A DNA stretch of 51,102 bases, taken from a virus. The number at the start of each line of letters is the position of its first letter. Position 1 is the stretch's first letter. The notes under the pieces are model-generated. The model saw only the letters and a program-made list of their open reading frames with translations, made no database searches and had not been told where the DNA came from. The position numbers and the translations under genes are program-made. The stretch lies in the IMG/VR virus record IMGVR_UViG_3300042382_000381, positions 1 through 51,102 of that record; one strand, written 5' to 3'. Positions 22,901 to 32,395 of the stretch are shown here, in pieces.

Positions 22901-23690
22901 TGTATTCGGAGAATTTCGTGGAGCACCCGGTACAGATGCGGCAAAAGCAAAAATAGAATCTATGACACAAACTATAATTAGGCATGGATTTGGCGGCGCT
23001 GCTGCAGAGCCAGGAGAAGCATCTCGAGGAATAGCTCAACTATTATCAGTAGCCGGAGAAGGTGCTGACGCAGACACAATAGCTTCAGGAAAAGGTGTTG
23101 CATATAGCATCGCTAATGTTTCAGAAGAAGGTGTAACATTAGTGCCAAGAGTTTCAGAAGCAGCCCTAAGAGAAGCAGATAGAGTTAGAAGAACTCCTGG
23201 AATAGCATCAGATGCACTTGAAGCCGCTACAGATATAAAAACAAGAGCTTCTGCAACCTCACAGCTTGGCATGCTTCAAGCCGGCATTAGAAGAGCAGAT
23301 CAAAGTCAGGGATTTCTAGATAGATTAAAAACATCTTATGAGTCAAGTTCAAGTGCAACCAACACAGATTTGCTAAATAGATTAAAGGTAATTAAACCTA
23401 GAGTTTATAAATCAGTTGGAGCTGTGGCTGCGCTAAGTGCGGGTTACTATTTAGCTAGAAGGAAAGCTAAATCAGATCCAATAGATGAAGTTATGGAACA
23501 GCAGCCATTGGAACAAGATGGTCCAATGTCAATAAGTGACTTCAATAGAGCAGATCAAGCCTTAGCACGTCAAACTTCTTCAAGAAGAGATCCACTAGTT
23601 ACAGCTGGAGTTGTAGGGAATTTAGATAGAAACAAAATAGGCCATACCCAAATGGGCGCAAATAAATATAATCACTTATACGGAGCATAG
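19986..23690 (+). CDS. 1,234-aa protein with DnaQ-like (DEDDh) exonuclease signature
   Basis: A large protein with AGGATAAACC before the ATG. Residues 265-535 show the DEDDh order: Exo I LDIEA (D270, E272), Exo II SYDIPKM (D397), an IDTL strand (434), and Exo III GAHIASVDKDISLKVL (H522, D527, the exact H-x4-D spacing). The core has a large insertion between Exo I and II. The rest is Thr/Ser/Ala-rich without recognised domains, and a hydrophobic segment sits near the C-terminus (VGAVAALSAGYYLARRK). Position between packaging-type and Gly/Ala-rich genes suggests a virion or ejection protein with nuclease activity, perhaps acting on host DNA or on incoming DNA ends. Confidence 0.65.
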   Translation: MPRKKTKAQLAKEAADRKNLYGYKGLSVGTIASPRIYTGDRTKPGPFSDLYSMYENLGEEIFGPPTSRDRLSQAIAQNIESPIRASSPAYRSVYGTVEDQLSSYRAFEADYRLALRTELDQGVALSAGRIKQIEAGLSEYAPIDLSLISSLQARSQLREIFNTRVIKTKPLIENLGLPGLYTPSGNPGRLTSRYMASTADGYEPIIDILQGATFSIDPNATTLSNISPQASFRMGMQSLPPSISLTQRVARGGRLSLSDLPDDAILHSLDIEAEDVTPDALMRSVSAGTSRLSKYSDGSVKIRKVGGIENQELGAALITPRMKGLPSTDPADLNRVMDFSSATAIREGLVGLPGTDKKFDITTKVGRVQAADHFRGMLRTFNQSGHYLVTTFGESYDIPKMAQTFRTMEEFAAEGGEELLKEFERKMASGGMIDTLGLVKERLNNRIVDRLSAATTTTEQKALLAFQGLLSPSAMHRTRVAGEAVSPFGLGNLIQSTNFLQLLAEKGDSELIETLATSQGAHIASVDKDISLKVLEYLEELDIADPISGLDLSGLAPEMQRLIVRAQRRQRGSSAVTVTTNIADVRTLTNSVFDNLTQTGAIKRVQIDIDAAAKEGIDPALSGLTGTIKFDPSSRSFRLYSGPEATPSALPSGFNAEEYIRRTLKDERRLRIGQRLGDNQSMVISTGINPIDAGNIQSINTLVTDAATSRSRPLIDAVTPQINDTNEAQFISGMSSTKTNIGYPYMSNTEGVSSSITGLMRDQLTGVDLNAANSYMKSLRDAGVGSIGINPEVRSLMVGLSEMTASQGARNRTLIASALGVAREDTRVSVLSERLSDTMKYFSELGIFHAGTQKELVTTDSVLLLPTSVLKDMTTYTSSGKKVKLLDPEALKLKSHSVRLSRATRAKEELETVNFIMGGEIARGTGPLAQKQAREEATSAYQAIHTMLQAGGNTPKAAIDVGLAIGDEQALSVFGEFRGAPGTDAAKAKIESMTQTIIRHGFGGAAAEPGEASRGIAQLLSVAGEGADADTIASGKGVAYSIANVSEEGVTLVPRVSEAALREADRVRRTPGIASDALEAATDIKTRASATSQLGMLQAGIRRADQSQGFLDRLKTSYESSSSATNTDLLNRLKVIKPRVYKSVGAVAALSAGYYLARRKAKSDPIDEVMEQQPLEQDGPMSISDFNRADQALARQTSSRRDPLVTAGVVGNLDRNKIGHTQMGANKYNHLYGA

Positions 23691-23692
23691 AT

Positions 23693-24307
23693 ATGTCAAT
23701 TCTTAATCGAGCAGGAAGATTAGTAAGTCAAGCCTCTGGATTTAGTGGTATGGGCACAGCTGGAAAAGTTGGCGTAGGCGCTCTATTGGCTGGCATGGGA
23801 ATAAAAGGAATGTATGATCAAGTAGCTCCAGCTGCAATAGATGCAAGCATGGATGTTGCTTTTGGTGATCCACAAGCAGACCAAAAAGTAATAGGAACTG
23901 ATCTAACTCCCTCAATGATGTATGGTGCGTCAGGATTGCCAGGATCAACTGCCGCAAGAAGACTGTTTCCATCTAATGCTATAAGACATGGCGTAAATGT
24001 TGGAGGACGAGGAGCATTAATTGGAGCACCAATGGTAGGTGCAGGTATTGGTGGTTTTGGTGCAGCTTTGCTTGGTAAAAAATTAGGCCTCAAGGGCAAG
24101 GGGTTAGCTGCCGCTTCTGCAGCTGGAGCATTCATTGGTGGAGGAGCAGGATTAGCCGGAGGAGTTGCTGGTCCGATTAATACAGCAAGGGCTAACCAAC
24201 AAATAATGACTCAATCACCATTTTATAATCAGTCAGCTTTAAATGCAGAAAGATTAAATGCAAGCGGAAACATAGTTTTAGGTATGCATAATCAGAGGAG
24301 GGGCTAA
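23693..24307 (+). CDS. Glycine-zipper-rich putative internal virion protein
   Basis: A 204-aa protein with several Gly/Ala hydrophobic stretches (VGVGALLAGMGIKG; GALIGAPMVGAGIGGFGAALLG; AAGAFIGGGAGLAGG) typical of glycine zippers that insert into membranes. Starts 2 bp after the previous gene. Candidate ejection or channel protein. Confidence 0.6.
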   Translation: MSILNRAGRLVSQASGFSGMGTAGKVGVGALLAGMGIKGMYDQVAPAAIDASMDVAFGDPQADQKVIGTDLTPSMMYGASGLPGSTAARRLFPSNAIRHGVNVGGRGALIGAPMVGAGIGGFGAALLGKKLGLKGKGLAAASAAGAFIGGGAGLAGGVAGPINTARANQQIMTQSPFYNQSALNAERLNASGNIVLGMHNQRRG

Positions 24308-25872
24308 TGTCTGACATGGGTATGAACCCAGGTGCACAGCAGCCACCAGATGTAAGTAGTCCTTACGACTTTGCTATGTTCACGCCTGGAATCATGCAGT
24401 CCGCCTTAATTAACTCTAGGCGCTATGGAAACACGATGCTTAGAGGTGGTTTCCACGACGTTGCTGGTGTTGGTAATGCCCGTCAAATAGCTAGAGCTAA
24501 AAAGTTTGGTGGAGTTGTAAATGGTCGAATGTATCAACCAGGAGGTCCATCATCATTTTTAGGTGGAGCAAGTAGAAGTCCACACAATATATCACCATTT
24601 TTGTCAAGAAGAGCAGCTAGAGCATCAGCAGCTGGTAAAACAGCAAGGGTAAATCCGGGTAGAACTAACATCTTCAACACAAGAGCAGTAAATAGAATGA
24701 ATAGCGTTGCCGCACTTGGTGGTGGAGATATAAAAGGAGCATATAATCCTTTTCAAACTTTTAGCGGTGGAGTAAACTCTATTGTTGGAAAACTATCAAA
24801 AAATGAAGGCTTTAGAAAAGCAATGGGGATCGCAGATGATTTTGATCCAAAAACAGATAGAGCATTTAGTGGTGGTGTACTAGGTAGAATAGATACTCTT
24901 AACAAACTTTCTGGAATAGAAAAAACAATTGCTGTTGGTGAAGCTAGAGGAGGAACTAGCGCCTTAAGGGGTAGAGAATTAAAAAGATTCACTAGAGCTC
25001 AAGCCCAAAGAGCTAATATAGTAAGTAATATAGGCCAAGTTCAAAGCGCTGCAAATCCAGCAATGAATACAATAGTGAATGGACGAGCAGTCAACGCTGC
25101 GGCCACATCTGCAAGAGCAAATGTAAGAGCAATGGCAAGCTTGGCTCCACCTGGAATGATAACAGATGACGCTTTAAGATTAAGCGTAAGAGCAGCTGGA
25201 AGAGGCGCAGTTACAGCCGGTAATGCTGCAGCTGTAACTAATGCAGCAGCAGTAGCTGCAAATCCATCTGCTGCAGTTGCCTCCACTATGACTAGAGGAA
25301 CTTTAAGCAATAGAATAACAACTGCTTATCACGGAATTCTAAATGCTGGCAATATGACCAGTGGGCAAAGAGTTGTTGCAAAAAGAGTTGCAGGAAGATT
25401 GGGCGGAAGAGCTGGAGTTGCTCAATTTATGGATGATTTTGGTACAGCAGGAAAATACGCTGGAAACTTTATTAATAGGGGCCAAGGTGGTGCCAAGATG
25501 ATGGGAATGGCAGCTCAGTACGCTAGATCTGGTGGAAGTAGAGTAGTTGCAGCAAAAATGGGAGCAATGGGCGCAGTAAGACTTGGTGGTGCAGCATTAG
25601 GTCCACTTAACGTGTTATCGACTGGCCAATTGATGTATGATATAGGTAAGGGTATTGGTAAAATGGCAGTTGGTGGAATAAACTTTGCTAAAGATGCCAT
25701 GAAGTCAATGCAAGGAACTATTAATAAACCAATGTTTGGTACAGGATTTAAAGACAACGAAGTAGCAGCAACTTCAAGAGCTAGAGGTGTTATGGCAATT
25801 CAAAATTCAAGACTTAATGCACGAAGCTTACTTGGATCAGAAGCTAGTATGATGGCAGCCCATTTTGGATAA
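24307..25872 (+). CDS. Ala/Gly-rich putative internal virion or ejection protein
   Basis: A 521-aa protein whose ATG overlaps the previous stop (TAATG). Long low-complexity Ala/Val/Asn stretches (AAAVTNAAAVAANPSAAVAS) and a C-terminal hydrophobic helix (LNVLSTGQLMYDIGKGIGKMAVGG). Composition and position between the nuclease-like gene and TerL suggest a membrane-active virion protein. Confidence 0.55.
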   Translation: MSDMGMNPGAQQPPDVSSPYDFAMFTPGIMQSALINSRRYGNTMLRGGFHDVAGVGNARQIARAKKFGGVVNGRMYQPGGPSSFLGGASRSPHNISPFLSRRAARASAAGKTARVNPGRTNIFNTRAVNRMNSVAALGGGDIKGAYNPFQTFSGGVNSIVGKLSKNEGFRKAMGIADDFDPKTDRAFSGGVLGRIDTLNKLSGIEKTIAVGEARGGTSALRGRELKRFTRAQAQRANIVSNIGQVQSAANPAMNTIVNGRAVNAAATSARANVRAMASLAPPGMITDDALRLSVRAAGRGAVTAGNAAAVTNAAAVAANPSAAVASTMTRGTLSNRITTAYHGILNAGNMTSGQRVVAKRVAGRLGGRAGVAQFMDDFGTAGKYAGNFINRGQGGAKMMGMAAQYARSGGSRVVAAKMGAMGAVRLGGAALGPLNVLSTGQLMYDIGKGIGKMAVGGINFAKDAMKSMQGTINKPMFGTGFKDNEVAATSRARGVMAIQNSRLNARSLLGSEASMMAAHFG

Positions 25873-25875
25873 CCT

Positions 25876-27753
25876 ATGAACTCCTTGCAAAGTAAAACGA
25901 TAGCATTTAGAAAGTCATTAGAAAAACTTTCTAGAGAAGATTTAATTGAAATTATTAAAGACCAAGATGTTGAAACATTCAAACAAATAAATAGAATTGA
26001 ATGGGTATTTAAAAATAAATTAAATCATCTTAATTGGGCTAGCGGTGAACCAATTATGGAAAGACCATTAACAAATAGAGAACTAGCACTTTTGGTTGAT
26101 GAGCCATTTGAATTAGATCTTGAATTAATGGATTTAGGAATTTCAGCTGAACAACAAAGGCAAATACACATAGCTAAAGATCCTTGTGTTTGGGCTAGAC
26201 AATTTCTTGAAGCAGAGACTAGGGTCTATCAAACTCTAATTCTTCGTGACCCATCAGTAAGAAAAGTTCTTAGAGCTGGTCGTCGTCTTGGTAAAACTTT
26301 TAGTATGGCTATTGCACTTATCCACTATAGCTATACGCACAAGGACGGAAGATGTCTTGTTATTGCGCCAATGAAATCACACGTCGAATTAATCTATCAA
26401 GAAATTTTAAGACTTGCTTCTAAGAATGAAATTGTTACAAACTCAATAACAAGAAAAGTAACAAGCCCTCAATTCATGATTCAATTCAGTAATGGTTCAA
26501 CCATTAGATTCTTTACATCAGGTATGCGCTCAGGTGGTAAATCAGACGTAGCTCGTGGTCAGGAAGCACATATGATTGTGTTAGACGAAATGGACTACAT
26601 GCATGCGGACGACCTGGATGCACTTTATGCAATGCTGCAAAAAACAGCAGAAGACCAACCTGATAAAGTTTTGATCGGTGCCTCTACTCCAACTGGTAGA
26701 AGAGAAAGATTTTGGGAATGGTGCAGAAGCGAAAGATTTAAAGAATTTTGGTTTCCATCGTATTGCAACCCATATTTTTCTAAAGATCAAGAAGATGAAT
26801 TTAGAGAACAATATTCAGAAATTGGATATAGGCACGAAATTGAAGCTGACTGGGGCGAAGACGCAGAAGGCGTCTATCCTAGAAAATATGTTGACAAAGC
26901 ATTTATGGAACCAGGTTGGGACTATCACCCTGAACTTACTTCAGCAAGAAGCTTTCACACAATAGGTGTTGACTGGGATAAGTATGGAGCCGGAACTAAT
27001 ATAGTTGTTTTAGAAGCATGTTCTGATTCTTATGAAGAAGAAAGATTTAGAAACAAAGTAAAAATTTGCTATAGAGAAGAAATACCTAGATCAGAATATA
27101 CTTTGACTAAAGCTGTATCTAGAATAGTTGAACTTAATAACATCTTTAAACCAAAACATATTTATGTTGACAGAGGCTATGGAGAAGTCCAGGTCGAACT
27201 TCTGCATAAGTACGGTGTGGAAAATCCTGTGAGTGGATTGAAGGAAAGAGTTAAAGGCGTCAGCTTTAGTGAAACTATAGATGTTAAAGACCCATATACA
27301 AAACAAAATGTTAAAAAAGAAATCAAACCGTACATGGTCGATAATCTTAGACAATATCTAGAAAAAGAAGTTTTAGCTATTTCTGAAAGAGACGCAGAAA
27401 TATACATGCAATTGATTTCCTACGTTGTTGTAAGAACTACCCAAACTGGAAGACCTGTGTTTGAGGCCGGCGGCTCAGCAGTGGATCACGCACACGATGC
27501 TTTAATACTGGCACTTTTGGCTATTACGGAAAATTATAGTGACCTACACAAAGCGCGTTTTGCTTCAAGAACAGAATCATTTTCTAACACATTTTTTATG
27601 CCAAAGCCAGTAAATGATAATGATGACGATAAAGATGATAAAATAGGAACTGGTTTAACTGGAAGAGCAGATAAACTTATGCCATCAAAATTTGGTTATA
27701 AAAAATCTTTTGGTGGCAGATCTAATTCAAAGATTAAAAGAAAGACATTCTAA
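25876..27753 (+). CDS. terL: Terminase large subunit
   Basis: A 625-aa packaging motor. ATPase: Walker A RAGRRLGKT (K140), Walker B MIVLDEMD (D237, E238) and a motif III-like LIGASTPTGR. Nuclease domain: GVDWD (D366), IYVDRGYG (D432) and AVDHAHDALIL (D537, D541), the acidic set of RNase H-fold terminase nucleases. It pumps and cuts phage DNA at the portal. Weak ribosome-binding site; starts 3 bp after the previous stop. The portal lies unusually far downstream (32396). Confidence 0.95.
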   Translation: MNSLQSKTIAFRKSLEKLSREDLIEIIKDQDVETFKQINRIEWVFKNKLNHLNWASGEPIMERPLTNRELALLVDEPFELDLELMDLGISAEQQRQIHIAKDPCVWARQFLEAETRVYQTLILRDPSVRKVLRAGRRLGKTFSMAIALIHYSYTHKDGRCLVIAPMKSHVELIYQEILRLASKNEIVTNSITRKVTSPQFMIQFSNGSTIRFFTSGMRSGGKSDVARGQEAHMIVLDEMDYMHADDLDALYAMLQKTAEDQPDKVLIGASTPTGRRERFWEWCRSERFKEFWFPSYCNPYFSKDQEDEFREQYSEIGYRHEIEADWGEDAEGVYPRKYVDKAFMEPGWDYHPELTSARSFHTIGVDWDKYGAGTNIVVLEACSDSYEEERFRNKVKICYREEIPRSEYTLTKAVSRIVELNNIFKPKHIYVDRGYGEVQVELLHKYGVENPVSGLKERVKGVSFSETIDVKDPYTKQNVKKEIKPYMVDNLRQYLEKEVLAISERDAEIYMQLISYVVVRTTQTGRPVFEAGGSAVDHAHDALILALLAITENYSDLHKARFASRTESFSNTFFMPKPVNDNDDDKDDKIGTGLTGRADKLMPSKFGYKKSFGGRSNSKIKRKTF

Positions 27754-29327
27754 TGGCACAATATGGTTTAGGACAAAGTAATCCTGTAGAGGATGTATTT
27801 TCCGATACAGCAAACGAGTCATCAAGTCTTCTTTCGCTTGGAACTAGAAATTCTATAAATAGCATGTATGGGAATAATAGTCCAGACACAAGGTATATAA
27901 CAACCTTGTCTCATCCGGCAATTACAGAAGTAAGAAATAATGTTTATTACTGTGAGTCTGTGATTACCCAGTTGTTAAAAGAAATAGAATCAAACCTAGA
28001 CCAAGTAAATATCAATGCCTATTGCAATATTGATTTAGAGAATTCACATAAGGCCGTGTGGCAAGATGCTCTAAAGCATAACGAAAAAGCCAGCCTACTC
28101 TCTTTTCCAAATTTTATTCCATATACAGAATATCAATATGCATCTAAGCACCTCTGTAGATCATGTAGAGAACTAATTAAGCAATATGATCTAACAATAA
28201 ATTACACATCTTTTGGTCATTTGGCGGAAACTAAAAAAGTATTGTCATATTTAAGAAACGAAATATTAACAATTAAGAATATAGTTACACATCAATTTGG
28301 GGAGGAATATAGGGATGAAACAGAAGGCGAAATTGCAAGGCACTTATCCGATTGGGCAAAAACAGCACTCCACTATACGAAACAGCTTGCCAAGGAAATC
28401 ACAGACCCGCCCACATCAATTCCCCAATCCGAACTGGATCAAATCTCTAAAAAACAAGCAGCCCAATTCCAAGCTTTTTTTTCGATCAAAATAAACTCGT
28501 ATATATCAGAAATACAATCTTTATCTAATGGCCTAAAAAGAGATACAGTAGATACCTGTGGCGTGTTTTACTCTAACTACTTATTGCCAGCTCTTAGCTT
28601 TAAGTCAAAGGTTGTAGAACCATTAATGTTAGACTTCACAACAACAGCTATAGCAAATGAGTGTCCAACTTTACTTGGCGAAATAATTGTAGCAAGAAAT
28701 TCTATAACAGGAAACTTAGGCTCTGTTACTTCTGACTATGTCGAAAGAAGAGCACAAATGAGCAAAAAGCTAGATGCTCTTTCCCAAATGATAAGACTTA
28801 AGAGAAGGTATGTAAACTACATAACCCAGTTAGAATCTTTGGCCGCACAAAGAATAAAGGTTCTTATTACTGTAGAAACAGAAGAATTAGAAAAGTATAA
28901 ACAAATATTCTTTGACATTCCTATTGATTCAGAGAAGAGAATGGGCCTAAGATCATCGCACGGTGACCTAGATGATTTAGAGGGAGATGCTCATCCGCAG
29001 TACCTAAGAAGAGATGGTGGGATAATCACTGGAGATATTGATGTAGCCGAAGGTGTAAAAATTGGTGGCATAATAGTATCTAATCACTCACATTCTGGTA
29101 TTGATGGATCAATGCCAATTAGCGCATCTGTAATAGATTACTCTTCTGCTAGAGACGCATACTATAATGCAGCTTTAACTAGCCCTTATAGCAATCTAAC
29201 TTTAACCAATTTAACTCAAAGTGTTTTAACTGGTGGCGGCATAGTATTTGACGCAACTTTTGAAGTAGAAATAGAAGATGATAAATTAAACTCATATGAG
29301 TTTGAAATATTGTATAATGAGGTATAA
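27753..29327 (+). CDS. Virion protein with fibre-type C-terminal motif
   Basis: A 524-aa protein coupled to terL by TAATG. The N-terminal 400 residues are helical and unrecognised. The C-terminal part has HGDLDDLEGDAHPQYLRRDGG, the H-x-L-x2-L-x-D-D/A-H-x-Q-Y-L motif common in phage tail-fibre and baseplate proteins, then a beta-rich end. Probably a tail or neck component. Confidence 0.65.
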   Translation: MAQYGLGQSNPVEDVFSDTANESSSLLSLGTRNSINSMYGNNSPDTRYITTLSHPAITEVRNNVYYCESVITQLLKEIESNLDQVNINAYCNIDLENSHKAVWQDALKHNEKASLLSFPNFIPYTEYQYASKHLCRSCRELIKQYDLTINYTSFGHLAETKKVLSYLRNEILTIKNIVTHQFGEEYRDETEGEIARHLSDWAKTALHYTKQLAKEITDPPTSIPQSELDQISKKQAAQFQAFFSIKINSYISEIQSLSNGLKRDTVDTCGVFYSNYLLPALSFKSKVVEPLMLDFTTTAIANECPTLLGEIIVARNSITGNLGSVTSDYVERRAQMSKKLDALSQMIRLKRRYVNYITQLESLAAQRIKVLITVETEELEKYKQIFFDIPIDSEKRMGLRSSHGDLDDLEGDAHPQYLRRDGGIITGDIDVAEGVKIGGIIVSNHSHSGIDGSMPISASVIDYSSARDAYYNAALTSPYSNLTLTNLTQSVLTGGGIVFDATFEVEIEDDKLNSYEFEILYNEV

Positions 29328-29329
29328 AT

Positions 29330-30310
29330 ATGACCTGGTTTACTTACACAAAATCTTCAGCAACAATAACTCCTCCTGTAAGAAGGAAGATAGTATTTCC
29401 ATTTTTAAATGAGTATTTAAAAGTAGGAGATTGGCTTCAGGTTAATCTTAATGATTTAGATTTAAATAGATATTATTATTTTGAAGATGGCCTTATTAAA
29501 AATAAAGCTGATTCAGATTCTTATGTTGTAGTTTATGAAACAGATACTACATATACAGTTACTCAAAGTCTTTTAGTTGGCACACCATCACTGCCTAGTT
29601 ATAAAAACAATCTTTGGTTCAAATCAGCTACAGCTGTTAGTGCAAGCGAAAAGCCACTAGGTAATTACTATATTTATTATCATAAAGATGATATACAGTA
29701 TTTATCGTTGTCAGGCAACAGCTATGTTTCAACAACTAACCCAGGTGGAGCAAATTTTATAGGAAGTGAAAGTCAAGGATTAGCCAACAGTATAAATTTC
29801 TATTCAACTTTAGTTACTGGAGATTCTTTAAACGCAAGAATTGCAAATATAAGCTATTTAGGTGATACTGGAATTTGGAATAATAAAAAAAGTTCAACTC
29901 CTGGTTCAAAACTAATGGGAAGTTTTTCGGGTCCAAACTTAAAAATATACGCAGAAAAAAGTCCAAGTTCTGGAATAGCAACTTTAAAAATAGTTAAGAC
30001 TTCAGCCAACGGTGCTGGTCAAAGTATTGTAAAAGAAAATATAGAATTAGATTTGTACGCATCAACAACCCAGGAAAACCAATTAATATATACGTTTAGT
30101 GTTGAAGATCTAAACATGTTTTCAACTTATGATGAAATATATGGAGAATTTACTTTTGAAATTGAAGTAAAATCAAACAAGAACACAAGCTCTACAGGCA
30201 ATGACATAAAAATAGAAAATTATTCTTTTTCTAAAAACTATTTGCTAGAGATGGATCAAGAAGAAATTAACCCAAGCATATCTTTTAAAACAACGGGTAG
30301 TGTGAAATAA
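29330..30310 (+). CDS. Hypothetical virion structural protein
   Basis: A 326-aa beta-rich protein, Ser/Thr/Tyr/Asn-rich, without recognised motifs. Starts 2 bp after the previous gene, and its stop overlaps the next start (TAATG). Probably tail or adsorption apparatus. Confidence 0.6.
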   Translation: MTWFTYTKSSATITPPVRRKIVFPFLNEYLKVGDWLQVNLNDLDLNRYYYFEDGLIKNKADSDSYVVVYETDTTYTVTQSLLVGTPSLPSYKNNLWFKSATAVSASEKPLGNYYIYYHKDDIQYLSLSGNSYVSTTNPGGANFIGSESQGLANSINFYSTLVTGDSLNARIANISYLGDTGIWNNKKSSTPGSKLMGSFSGPNLKIYAEKSPSSGIATLKIVKTSANGAGQSIVKENIELDLYASTTQENQLIYTFSVEDLNMFSTYDEIYGEFTFEIEVKSNKNTSSTGNDIKIENYSFSKNYLLEMDQEEINPSISFKTTGSVK

Positions 30311-31842
30311 TGGCAAAAATAGTTAAAACAATAACAGGATTAAAACCTGATCAAGATTACCTAGTGACGTTAAAGGTTAAAAATACTGAAATATCAGCAA
30401 TAGATGATCCTTATGAATCTATCAGGATTCACACACCAAAAGATCAAACTATTCCAGGCGCAATAAATGTAAATACATTTTATATTTATGGAAATTATAA
30501 ATCTGTTATGTTTGATTTTCAACCAACAGTAGAATTAGATGTTAATGGGTATAAATATGAACTTTATTCAGACGCTCTTGGCACAACACTTATTTCTTCA
30601 GGGATAGCAACAGCAACAGTATTTTCAATAGACGTTCCAGACAATAGCAACGCAGCTAATCCCGATGCAGCGCAAACTGATGTCATTTATTATGGACGAG
30701 TAAAGACTATTGACACTTCCGGCAACGAAAGCGGTTGGACTCCAAGTTCTGGCCTTAAAGCTTCAACTGCAACAGACATGATTCAGGGTTCACACATTTC
30801 AAGTTTAACAGCTGCAAAGATTACTGCTGGAACAATTGGTGCACATGAAATAATTCTAAAGCAACAAGGTGCTCAGTCAAACATCGTGGCTCCAGCAAAT
30901 ATGGCAATCATAAGATCATCTAACTATAATGGTAGTTTTAATGAAAGTACTGGAATTTGGACTTCTGGAACAACTGGATGGGTCATTAGTGGTGACGGAA
31001 GAGCAGAATTTTCTACAGCTTCAATTAGAGGGACCGTAAAAGCCGGATCAGTTTTTATTGATGCTAATAACCGTTGGAAGAGTAGTGAGTTTGGTGACAC
31101 AATTGCAGATGCTATATTCAAAGTTGGAAATTCAACTAATTATATGTTTTACAATGGCGTTGACGCTCTTGAAGTAAAGGGAACAGTAAAAGCTACAGCA
31201 GGCAAAATAGCTGGCTGGGAAATCAGCGGAGATAATCTTACATCTGGAGGAGGCTATAACGGAGATATGACTATTGGTCCAGGCGCTGGTCCAGCTTCAG
31301 AATATCCCGGAGCTGGAACAACAGGAGCAGTAACCATATCTGCTGGAACATCTACACCTGGTCGAATCGCACTTGCAACGTTTAGTGGTTATGGCACAAC
31401 TCTAGAGCGTGGAGGTTATGGTCCTGATCTTGCAACTCGATATCAATTTGATGGGGTAAAATATCAATATGCAGAAGATAAATTTGAGTTTAGATTAATT
31501 GACAATACTCCATATATTGTAATAAATGGTACTCAATTTCCTTTAACTACTGGCGCAGGCACGGATGCTGGCGGAGACAGTGGTGGTAGTAGTGGTGGCT
31601 CTGGCTCTGGATCTGGAGGAGCATTGCCGGCTTGCTCTTGTACGAATAGCGCAACATCGACTGGTGTTTGTGATGTTGAACTTATGTGTAATGGACCAGG
31701 ATGTTGGGATGGTTGTAGGTATAATACTTACGACTACTACACAGTTAGTTGTGTAGTGTCATCTGGATGCACCTGCACTGGATCAACATGCAGCGGCACT
31801 GTTGTTACTAGAGGTTGTTCCGCACCAACAGTATGTCAATAA
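30310..31842 (+). CDS. Tail-tip-like protein with fibronectin-III-like start and Cys-rich end
   Basis: A 510-aa protein. The N-terminus (ITGLKPDQDYLVTLKVKN) and residues 55-140 look like fibronectin type III repeats. The middle (LTAAKITAGTIGAHEIIL, GWVISGDGRAEFSTASIRGTVKAG) matches the C-terminal part of phage tail-tip host-specificity proteins. A Gly/Ser linker (GGSSGGSGSGSGG) leads to a 70-residue tail with 12 Cys, suggesting a disulfide-bonded knob for receptor binding. The 44788-45389 gene product has a comparable 12-Cys pattern. Confidence 0.65.
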   Translation: MAKIVKTITGLKPDQDYLVTLKVKNTEISAIDDPYESIRIHTPKDQTIPGAINVNTFYIYGNYKSVMFDFQPTVELDVNGYKYELYSDALGTTLISSGIATATVFSIDVPDNSNAANPDAAQTDVIYYGRVKTIDTSGNESGWTPSSGLKASTATDMIQGSHISSLTAAKITAGTIGAHEIILKQQGAQSNIVAPANMAIIRSSNYNGSFNESTGIWTSGTTGWVISGDGRAEFSTASIRGTVKAGSVFIDANNRWKSSEFGDTIADAIFKVGNSTNYMFYNGVDALEVKGTVKATAGKIAGWEISGDNLTSGGGYNGDMTIGPGAGPASEYPGAGTTGAVTISAGTSTPGRIALATFSGYGTTLERGGYGPDLATRYQFDGVKYQYAEDKFEFRLIDNTPYIVINGTQFPLTTGAGTDAGGDSGGSSGGSGSGSGGALPACSCTNSATSTGVCDVELMCNGPGCWDGCRYNTYDYYTVSCVVSSGCTCTGSTCSGTVVTRGCSAPTVCQ

Positions 31843-31850
31843 CTTGTATA

Positions 31851-31859
31851 TGATATAAT
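31851..31859 (+). promoter_or_regulatory. Extended -10 promoter TGATATAAT
   Basis: Same 9-mer as at 16401, 45410 and 50473, 22 bp before the 31882 start. Confidence 0.6.
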
Positions 31860-31881
31860 AGGTGATTAAAAAGGAGAAACC

Positions 31882-32109
31882 ATGACTCAGAACAGAATGC
31901 CATCAACATGTTTTGCATATGTTATAGATGGAGAAGTAGGCCATTTACATTTTATGGCTAATATTGTAGAACACGCTATCGCGGCAATGAAATCAGATCC
32001 AAAAGTTATAGAAGTTCCAGAAGAATTAATTCCCTTAATGGAGCCAACAGTTGGTTTTGGCTGGACTTATGTAGATGGTAATTTTGTTCCACCACCAGAA
32101 ACAATATGA
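31882..32109 (+). CDS. Small hypothetical protein
   Basis: A 75-aa protein with AAGGAGAAACC before the ATG. FAYVIDGEVGHLHFMANIVEH, then IEVPEELIPLMEPTVGFGWTYVDGNFVPP; the C-terminal GFGWTYVDGNFVPP type of ending is common in phage tail-fibre-associated or chaperone-like small proteins. Own promoter. Confidence 0.6.
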   Translation: MTQNRMPSTCFAYVIDGEVGHLHFMANIVEHAIAAMKSDPKVIEVPEELIPLMEPTVGFGWTYVDGNFVPPPETI

Positions 32110-32116
32110 TATTTTC

Positions 32117-32125
32117 TGCTATACT
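32117..32125 (+). promoter_or_regulatory. Extended -10 promoter TGCTATACT
   Basis: TGnTATACT, 31 bp before the 32157 start. Variant of the extended -10 set. Confidence 0.5.
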
Positions 32126-32156
32126 ATAAATTATTATTTGACAAAAGGACAAAATC

Positions 32157-32339
32157 ATGACTGAAGAAGTAGTAGTAACAGAACCTAAAAAAGAATTTAA
32201 AATTGAGATCACCCTTTCGGAAGCTAACGTAGCATACAAGAGTGATTTTCCTGAATCAGATACCGTTTTTTGGCTTGAGTGGGTAAAAACCATCATTTTG
32301 CAGAAGACTCTTAGCAATTTAAATCAAGAAGCTAATTAA
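32157..32339 (+). CDS. Small hypothetical protein
   Basis: A 60-aa charged protein (MTEEVVVTEPKKEFKIEITLSEANVAYKSD...). AAAAGGAC before the ATG and a promoter-like element upstream. No family recognised. Confidence 0.55.
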   Translation: MTEEVVVTEPKKEFKIEITLSEANVAYKSDFPESDTVFWLEWVKTIILQKTLSNLNQEAN

Positions 32340-32395
32340 ATTAATATAAAGGTCTACTATATCTTAGTATTCCCTCGTATTTAGGCGGCTAAAGA

